DNA of 64,000 nucleotides from CBFDBF01 sp050304615. Its GTDB lineage: Bacteria > Pseudomonadota > Gammaproteobacteria > Chromatiales > Chromatiaceae. The stretch is taken from assembly GCA_050304615.1 (NCBI GenBank), contig JBNLDW010000007.1:1-64000 (forward strand), read 5' to 3'. Shown here piece by piece: positions 58,166 to 64,000 of the stretch (positions are counted from its first letter, which is position 1; each line of letters opens with the position of its first letter). Both the position numbers and the translations under genes were made by a program. The notes under the pieces are model-generated. The model was not told where the DNA came from and did no database searches. It worked only from the letters and a program-made list of their open reading frames with translations.

Positions 58166-60490
58166 ATGCCAACTGTTAATCAAAAGCCTTTTTATAAACC
58201 ACTATTCACCGTGCTGGTGGTTCTCCTCTGTCTGATTGCGCTTGGTGTGTCTTGGCTATTTTTGCGTCCTGGTGGCCTTCCCGATAGCGGAGAGATTGTG
58301 TTAGTCCCAGAGGGCAACAGCAGTTTCGACCTGATCAAAGGCGCGCTTAAAGATGGCACCCTGGATGAGGAGACCTCTCTCCTATATAGGGCCTATGCGC
58401 TCTATGGTGATCAACGGTTGCCATCTCAATACGTCAGTGGTGTCGCTACTTTTGAAGACAATACCCTGGGCGATATTCGCAGCAGATGGAATAGTCTATC
58501 TCCGGAAGGACAAAAAGAGCTGGCCCCATTCCTAAAAAGGCCAGACGATCCAGAAAGCTACGTTAATCAACGTTTTCTCAAACAACAAGAAGAGCAAGAC
58601 TCCCTGCAGGGATTGCTGGGTAGTGGTTTCATACGTGAGGCGCACGCCGCCCAGCGACCACACTGGAACTACCCTCAACTATATCCGACAGACAGGACAA
58701 TGGTAGCCGCCAACGGGAAGGTTAAGGTCTGGTATCCCAACTCCACCAATATGGCCGAGGCAGATGCCTACAAACAGATGGCGCAGGACATTGTAAATGC
58801 CCTGGATCAAGACACTATCATACAAAGGTTTTTTGGCCTGATGAATCGGATGCCCCTGCCAGATGGTGGCTTTGGCGGAGATGACAAGCTGGACATATAT
58901 ATCATGATGGGATTTGGCGCTACCGGAGAGGCCGTTCCGGATGGCGCTACTTTTCCATCTAGCGCCTATGTTCTGATCAATAGTAACCTGATGAACCAAC
59001 CAAACATTTTGAAAACAGTCGTCGCCCACGAGGTCTTTCATACCTTTCAGATGGCATTTCAGCACCATAAAGGCAAAGATCACTGGTGGGCAGAGGCCAG
59101 TGCAGTCTGGGCAGAGCACTTTGCCTACAAATCCTACGATACCGAGCACAAGCGGTTGAAGCTGTTTTTCCCTTATCCAAAAACATATCTTGATGCCGAA
59201 ACTGACCCCACATACCATGAATATGGAGCCTATGTTTTTGCATTTTATCTGACGCAAAATCTCGGCGACTCCATCATTAGAAAAATCTACGAAAACTGCG
59301 GGGCGAACTCTTCGTGCCTGAAGGCCATTGATACAATAATCCCAGGCGGTCTTAAAAAGCACTGGCGAGAATTTACGCTATGGAACTACAACAAAGGACC
59401 GGCCAAGAAATACACCGACCCAGGCGGGGCATTTCCGCCTAAATCCTCCATCGACAGTACGCACAACAAGACAGTCGATATCGAAAAGGATGAAAAAGAC
59501 ATAGAGGTTGATGAGCTGGAGAATCTCTCAGCGCAACTTATCACGGCGACCAATACCGTTAACACAAACGAAGTAAAAAAGATTGTGTTCGAGGAGCTAG
59601 CTCAGTTCACCTCAAAACTTGATGGCGCGTCGATTAAGGCCATTATATATTTCAAGGATAAAGCCCCTGCTGTTGAAGACTGGACGGATAAAGATCAACG
59701 CACTTTTTGTATAAAGTGCGATACAAATGATCCTACCCAATGCAAGGAAGAGAATTTTGAGAAGGTGGTGCTAGTCTTCGCCAACGGTCATCGCGAGGAT
59801 CTTCTGCCAGCTTCTAAGGTTAAGGTGGTGGGCAAGGAGGCGGCCTGTAGCGGCAAGTGGGCAGGCGTATTCAAAGTTACCCATACCATGGATGTGTCCG
59901 GCCCATTCGTTGGTGGCTGGGTGCAGACATGGGTCATGACCATGAAGGAGGAACTGGAAGAGGTCGAGGTTGGTGAGGTCGGACACATCAACCCACTGGC
60001 AGCATTGAACGATACAACAATTGAGACAGAGTATCATGTGATGAAACAGGAGATTGATTTTGATTATCGGGAGGATCACCGCGCCGGACCGGTCACAGGT
60101 AAAGGAAAAGTCACACGATCACACCCTCATCCTGAAAGCCGCGGTTCCTTGATTAATGATGATACTGAGTTGGACACGATTGTACGCTTTATCAAGAAAA
60201 AGGAGTTTACGGGCATACAATCAGCTTTAGGGCATGGGGAATATTATCTAAGGGAAAATGGACAAATTTACGGGAGTGAGTGTGACTTTGTAGTTTATTC
60301 CCATGATGGCGTTAGTTGCCTGCCGCATAGTTACGGCCCACCCTATTTTCTGGATGGTGATCTAGAAGGGTTGGAAGTGGTGCCAACCAATGATGGAACG
60401 CGGTTCAAGGGATCGCATATCTCTGTCGATCCAATGATGCATCGCGTTCGCATCAAAGTTGAATGGGATTATCAACGCGTGTTTAACTAA
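58166..60490 (+). CDS. Putative membrane-anchored zinc metalloprotease
   Basis: 774 residues from the ATG 9 nt after GAGG. One N-terminal membrane helix (about 13-37) leaves the rest in the periplasm or exposed. VVAHEVFHTFQ contains HEVFH (about 288-292), and WWAEASAVW places a glutamate 18 residues on (about 310), the HExxH...E pattern of gluzincin peptidases. The C-terminal half has pairs of cysteines (FCIKCD, QCKEE) and beta-rich sequence without a named domain. Adjacent to nifM but with its own start region. Substrate unknown. Confidence 0.72.
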   Translation: MPTVNQKPFYKPLFTVLVVLLCLIALGVSWLFLRPGGLPDSGEIVLVPEGNSSFDLIKGALKDGTLDEETSLLYRAYALYGDQRLPSQYVSGVATFEDNTLGDIRSRWNSLSPEGQKELAPFLKRPDDPESYVNQRFLKQQEEQDSLQGLLGSGFIREAHAAQRPHWNYPQLYPTDRTMVAANGKVKVWYPNSTNMAEADAYKQMAQDIVNALDQDTIIQRFFGLMNRMPLPDGGFGGDDKLDIYIMMGFGATGEAVPDGATFPSSAYVLINSNLMNQPNILKTVVAHEVFHTFQMAFQHHKGKDHWWAEASAVWAEHFAYKSYDTEHKRLKLFFPYPKTYLDAETDPTYHEYGAYVFAFYLTQNLGDSIIRKIYENCGANSSCLKAIDTIIPGGLKKHWREFTLWNYNKGPAKKYTDPGGAFPPKSSIDSTHNKTVDIEKDEKDIEVDELENLSAQLITATNTVNTNEVKKIVFEELAQFTSKLDGASIKAIIYFKDKAPAVEDWTDKDQRTFCIKCDTNDPTQCKEENFEKVVLVFANGHREDLLPASKVKVVGKEAACSGKWAGVFKVTHTMDVSGPFVGGWVQTWVMTMKEELEEVEVGEVGHINPLAALNDTTIETEYHVMKQEIDFDYREDHRAGPVTGKGKVTRSHPHPESRGSLINDDTELDTIVRFIKKKEFTGIQSALGHGEYYLRENGQIYGSECDFVVYSHDGVSCLPHSYGPPYFLDGDLEGLEVVPTNDGTRFKGSHISVDPMMHRVRIKVEWDYQRVFN

Positions 60491-60540
60491 GAGTCTTAGA
60501 GCTCCTAGAAATAATGGAAATTCACTTGTAGGAGCGCAAA

Positions 60541-60594
60541 GAAAAAGCCGCACATCTAGTCAGATGTACGGCTTTGTCTAATATGGCACGCCCG
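60541..60594 (-). pseudogene. tRNA-Arg 3'-end fragment plus duplicated terminator
   Basis: GAAAAAGCCGCACATCTAG... to ...TGGCACGCCCG repeats 60718-60772 with one base lost. It comprises the terminator hairpin and the last 11 nt of the tRNA gene including CCA. The rest of the tRNA is absent; 120 bp of palindrome-rich DNA takes its place. Confidence 0.75.
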
Positions 60595-60719
60595 GGGATT
60601 ATTCGCCGCTTTGCGGCTCACCCCTACGGGGCCGCCCTCGCTACGCTCCGACGTTCTGCGCAACCTCCGGTTGCTTGTCAAACCCCTTTCAGGGGTTCTC
60701 ATCCCAACGGGCAATAAGA

Positions 60720-60755
60720 AAAAGCCGCACATCTAGTCAGATGTACGGCTTTTGT
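60720..60755 (-). terminator. Terminator of the tRNA-Arg gene
   Basis: On the minus strand AGCCGTACATCT, GACT loop, AGATGTGCGGCT with one mismatch, then TTTTT. It begins a few nt past the encoded CCA. Confidence 0.85.
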
Positions 60756-60761
60756 CTAATA

Positions 60762-60933
<172 letters not shown>

Positions 60934-60995
60934 GCAAGCTCGCGGGCGTTCGGGCTGAAAAAGGTCCACTGGACCTTGTTTCTATACGCCCTCAC

Positions 60996-61110
60996 CCAGC
61001 TGAGCTACGGGCGCATAACTATTTATCACTACTAGAGCCTGCGGTTCACAAGCAGCCCTTTGGGCTGCCGGGCAGCGCTCACGCGGCTTCGCCGCTTCCC
61101 CGGCCCACTC
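60996..61110. repeat. 115-bp direct repeat, copy 2, with tRNA-Arg 5' fragment
   Basis: Carries the first 19 nt of the tRNA gene (minus strand GCGCCCGTAGCTCAGCTGG), after which the tRNA sequence breaks off into GTGAGGGCGTATAG. It is a truncated tRNA copy. Spacer 60934-60995 includes the perfect palindrome AAGGTCC-ACT-GGACCTT. Confidence 0.88.
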
Positions 61111-61241
61111 TTGCTTCTTTGGTGTTTCGAGGGATGGATATCTTACAGGGTGCGCCGGGTAGCGTCTATTCCCTAGTTAGAGCCTTTCCCGTTATAATGT
61201 GCCGATTAGGGGTGGACACTATTTTACGATCGGAGGTTTAT

Positions 61242-61760
61242 ATGTCGCAGTGTAGAGGTATTTTTGGGGTATTGGGCGTAGCGGCTCTGCTGAGTGTAAC
61301 TGCCCCGGTGGTGGCGGAAGAGGCTGAATCACGGGTTGAGGTACTCGAGCGTATCAAGCCGATAGGCGAGGTGAGCATTGTTGGCCAGCCAGTCGCTATT
61401 GCAGCGCCTGAGGCAGCTTCGGCAGATGGATCTACCCCGGCAGAAGGCGGGTCAACCCCGGCAACCGAGAACGCTCAAGCGGCGGCAGATTCCCCGGCGC
61501 CAGCGGCGGCCCCTGCGGATGGCGCTGCCCTGTATGCAGCCAAAGGATGCGCGGCCTGTCACGGACCTGATGGTAGTAAGACGCTCATGCCTACCTATCC
61601 CAAGATCAGTGGTCAGGCTAAGGGTTATCTATTAGCCCAGATGAAGGACATAAAGAGTGGTGCCAGGGGCAATGGTCAGTCGGCTATCATGCTGGGCATC
61701 ATCAGCCAGGTCTCAGATGCCGAAATGGATGCGATCGCCGGTTGGTTGAGCAGCCAGTAG
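61242..61760 (+). CDS. Secreted monohaem cytochrome c (class I)
   Basis: 172 residues from the ATG 6 nt after GGAGG. Sec signal (1 to about 24, APVVA), an Ala/Pro-rich flexible linker (about 55-95) and a class I cytochrome domain with CAACH near residue 105. The axial methionine is probably in SAIMLGI. Resembles c553/c5 electron carriers. Periplasmic, possibly tethered by the linker. Confidence 0.9.
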   Translation: MSQCRGIFGVLGVAALLSVTAPVVAEEAESRVEVLERIKPIGEVSIVGQPVAIAAPEAASADGSTPAEGGSTPATENAQAAADSPAPAAAPADGAALYAAKGCAACHGPDGSKTLMPTYPKISGQAKGYLLAQMKDIKSGARGNGQSAIMLGIISQVSDAEMDAIAGWLSSQ

Positions 61761-61770
61761 ATCTCTCTTC

Positions 61771-61803
61771 AGGACACCTATGGCAGGCCATGGGTGTCCT
61801 TTA
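61771..61803. terminator. Hairpin between converging cytochrome c and rep genes
   Basis: AGGACACC-TATGG, CAGG loop, CCATG-GGTGTCCT; short T/A ends. Likely a bidirectional terminator. Confidence 0.65.
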
Positions 61804-61807
61804 GTAT

Positions 61808-63817
61808 CTACTCACTACTCAGCATGGCCCGCATATTGGCCAGGTGAGACATCCCTATCTCGCGGCTCTCCTCCTCTGATTTGGCATGCTCCCCGCCTTT
61901 CCACTGTAGATCTTCTGACGGCAGCTCATCCAGAAAGCGGCTCGGCTCGCACGATATGATCTTTCCATAGCGTTTGCGTTTGGCGGCATAGGTCATGGTC
62001 AGGCTACGCTGGGCCCGGGTGATCCCTACATAGGCCAGGCGCCGCTCCTCCTCGATGGTCTCCTCTTCTATGCTGTTACGATGTGGTAGCAACTCCTCTT
62101 CCATGCCGGTTAGAAAGACATGGGGGAACTCCAGCCCCTTGGCGGCATGCAGGGTCATGAGATTAACCCGCCCCTCTACCTCATCCTCCTCCTGACGCTC
62201 CAGCATATCTTGCAGGGCAAGGTGGCTGATCATCTGTACCAGGTTTGCATCTGCCATCGCCCCTTTGTGGAGGCGTTCAATCCACTCTACCAGGCTATTT
62301 ACATTCTCTATGCGGTATTCGGCCGCGGCCGGTTTGGAACTCTGTTCATGCAGCCACCCAGAGTAGTCGATATCGCTTAGAAGTTGGCGTACCGTCTCCA
62401 CCGGATGCCCTTCCTCTGCCCGGCGGCAGAACTCATGGATCCAGGCGGCGAACTCTCGCAACCGCTGTAGTGGGCGGCCGCTGATGGCCTGCTCCAGACC
62501 CAGCTCGTCACAGGCGGCCAGCAGGCTTATGGGTCGGCTGGCGGTGTAGGTGCCAAGCCGCTCCAGGGTAGTTGCTCCGATCTCCCGGCGCGGGGTGTTG
62601 ATGATGCGCAGAAATGCGGCATCGTCGTCCGGGTTGGCCAACAGGCGCAGGTAGGCCATTACATCCTTGATCTCGGTGCGGGCGAAGAAAGAGGTGCCGC
62701 CGCTGAGAAAGTAGGGGATGTCGTGTTGCCGCAGGGCGGTCTCAAACAGTCGTGCCTGATGGTTGCCGCGATAGAGGATGGCGCAGTCGGCATGGCTGGT
62801 GCCGTGCATGATACGTCGGTGCAGGATCTCCGATACCACCAGTTCCGCCTCATGCGTCTCACTGTCGCACTGGACGGCACGCAACATCTCGCCCGCCCCC
62901 AGGTCACTCCACAGGTGTTTCTCGAACAGGTGCTCGTTGTTGCTGATAAGCTGGTTGGCGGCCCGCAGGATACGGCTGCTGGAGCGGTAGTTCTGCTCCA
63001 GCTTAATCAGCTTGAGCCGGGGGAAATCTACCTGTAACTGCACCAGATTTTCTGGCCTGGCACCACGCCAGGCGTAGATCGACTGGTCATCATCACCCAC
63101 TACGGTCAGGGCCTGACGGATCTTTACCAGCTGCTTCACCAGTTCATACTGGCTGCTGTTGGTGTCCTGGTATTCGTCTACCAGCAGGTAACGGATGCGG
63201 TCTTGCCACCGATCTAGCACCTCCGGATGCTGGCGGAAGAGTTGCACCGGTAGCAGGATCAGGTCATCAAAATCTACCGCGTTGTAGGCCCGGAGAGTGC
63301 GTTGGTAGGCGGCGTAGATCAGTGCATTCTTGTTCTGCAGGCCATCTTCCGCTGCGGTTAGGGCCTGCTCTGGATCCAGCATGGCGCTCTTCCAGTCAGA
63401 TATTTGCCAGCGGGCAGATGATATAGCGCTATCATCCAGCTTCTCCTTGCGTAGCAACTCTTTTAACAGGTTCTCGCTGTCCTGGGCGTCAAAGATGGAG
63501 AAGCCCGGCTTGAATCCAAGGGTCTTATGCTCTTGTCGTATTATATTTAGGCCCAGGGTGTGAAAGGTGGATATGTTGACCTGGCTGGCATTACCTCCCT
63601 TGAACAGCTTGCTAACTCGCTGCCGCATCTCTCGTGCTGCCTTATTGGTAAAGGTGACGGCGGTGATATGGCGTGGCTCAATACCGGCGTGCTCAATCAG
63701 GTGGGCAATCTTACTGGTGATTACGCGAGTCTTTCCCGAACCAGCACCAGCTAGAACCAGCAGGGGGCCGTTGGTATATTGAACCGCCTCCTGTTGTCGT
63801 GGATTTAGAGCTGCCAT
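61808..63817 (-). CDS. rep: Rep-family ATP-dependent DNA helicase
   Basis: 669 residues from the ATG opening MAALNPRQQEAV, matching the Rep N-terminus; a longer frame to 63892 has no support. SF1A motifs: Walker A GAGSGKTRVI, TFTNKAAREMRQR, VDEYQDTNSSQYEL, GDDDQSIYAWRGA, LEQNYRSSSRIL and LMTLHAAKGLEF. A 3'-5' helicase that helps forks pass bound proteins. Length fits Rep (about 673) better than UvrD. Confidence 0.93.
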   Translation of the reverse strand: MAALNPRQQEAVQYTNGPLLVLAGAGSGKTRVITSKIAHLIEHAGIEPRHITAVTFTNKAAREMRQRVSKLFKGGNASQVNISTFHTLGLNIIRQEHKTLGFKPGFSIFDAQDSENLLKELLRKEKLDDSAISSARWQISDWKSAMLDPEQALTAAEDGLQNKNALIYAAYQRTLRAYNAVDFDDLILLPVQLFRQHPEVLDRWQDRIRYLLVDEYQDTNSSQYELVKQLVKIRQALTVVGDDDQSIYAWRGARPENLVQLQVDFPRLKLIKLEQNYRSSSRILRAANQLISNNEHLFEKHLWSDLGAGEMLRAVQCDSETHEAELVVSEILHRRIMHGTSHADCAILYRGNHQARLFETALRQHDIPYFLSGGTSFFARTEIKDVMAYLRLLANPDDDAAFLRIINTPRREIGATTLERLGTYTASRPISLLAACDELGLEQAISGRPLQRLREFAAWIHEFCRRAEEGHPVETVRQLLSDIDYSGWLHEQSSKPAAAEYRIENVNSLVEWIERLHKGAMADANLVQMISHLALQDMLERQEEDEVEGRVNLMTLHAAKGLEFPHVFLTGMEEELLPHRNSIEEETIEEERRLAYVGITRAQRSLTMTYAAKRKRYGKIISCEPSRFLDELPSEDLQWKGGEHAKSEEESREIGMSHLANMRAMLSSE

Positions 63818-63928
63818 GATGGATAGTTGATACTGGTCAAAAAAAGACTGCGTATTATGCTGGAGACCGGTCCAGATTGCAGCTACTATCATAGAGTATC
63901 TATCCTAAATTATGGATTTGCAGCGCAC

Positions 63929-64000
63929 ATGAGCCAGCAGACTGACCACATACTGAACTCCTTTGGAAAAAAGGATAGGCAGATACCGCAAGAGTCCTGG
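63929..64000 (+). CDS. Possible gene start, cut by the window end
   Basis: An ATG-AGC-CAG-CAG frame stays open for 24 codons to the edge and is divergent from rep. The Shine-Dalgarno is weak. Too short to identify. Confidence 0.35.
   Translation, partial: MSQQTDHILNSFGKKDRQIPQESW

Noticed and set aside
63818..63892. Longer N-terminus of the Rep helicase
   Set aside because: The extra 25 residues are absent from the family and have no ribosome-binding site.

Overview
The window comes from a gammaproteobacterium. It looks like a sulfur-oxidising, nitrogen-fixing member of the Chromatiales/Sedimenticolaceae type (free-living or an invertebrate symbiont such as 'Candidatus Thiodiazotropha'). 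The lineage is inferred from NifL-NifA control, AcnB, a persulfide dioxygenase, a YeeE/YedE pair and multihaem cytochromes. No rRNA or marker gene is present to prove it.

Layout. 0.2-8 kb: a chemoreceptor, a short cysteine-rich peptide, an ETHE1-type persulfide dioxygenase, and a seven-haem cytochrome with a SurA-like isomerase and a TlpA-like thioredoxin. 8-13.7 kb (minus strand): aconitase B, an ArsC-type reductase and modABC for molybdate. 14.1-21.6 kb: nifL-nifA, a roughly 390-bp inverted-repeat element, then nifB-fdxN-nifO-draG-GNAT behind a sigma54 promoter with two NifA sites. 22-33.4 kb: non-nif genes (small membrane protein, YeeE/YedE pair, SAP protein, diguanylate cyclase, OmpA-like protein, GMC oxidoreductase pair, CsgG/DUF4810/DUF799 lipoprotein trio, HlyIII, lipoprotein). 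33.4-36.1 kb: an AT-rich accessory stretch of unknown genes on one strand, with a 59-bp integron attC-like site and gene-associated repeats. 36.3-44.3 kb: a SIR2-like gene and draT, divergent from nifHDK-T-Y and two small nif-associated genes. 44.7-48.8 kb: three secreted proteins, including a VWA-PAN protein. 49.2-53.6 kb: nifENX, NafX-like DUF269, DUF683 and fdxB. 53.8-58 kb: a cyclotransferase-like gene, then nifV-cysE-nifWZM. 58.2-64 kb: a putative membrane-anchored metalloprotease, a tRNA-Arg locus flanked by fragments of itself, a monohaem cytochrome c, Rep helicase and a partial gene.

How it works together. Molybdate import (ModABC), cofactor assembly (NifB, NifEN, NifX/Y, NifV), maturation (NifM, NifW, NifZ, NifT), ferredoxins (FdxN, FdxB) and structural NifHDK form a molybdenum nitrogenase set. 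Redox and nitrogen status act through NifL on NifA, which reads four sigma54 promoters (nifB, nifH, nifE, nifV), each with an upstream TGT-N10-ACA site. DraT/DraG would switch NifH off and on by ADP-ribosylation. nifU, nifS and nifQ are not in this window.

Most distinctive and least explained: the cassette-like array with its attC, the tRNA-Arg fragment array, the TA-flanked element between nifA and nifB, the secreted VWA/PAN module between nif operons, and the six-cysteine peptide next to the persulfide dioxygenase.
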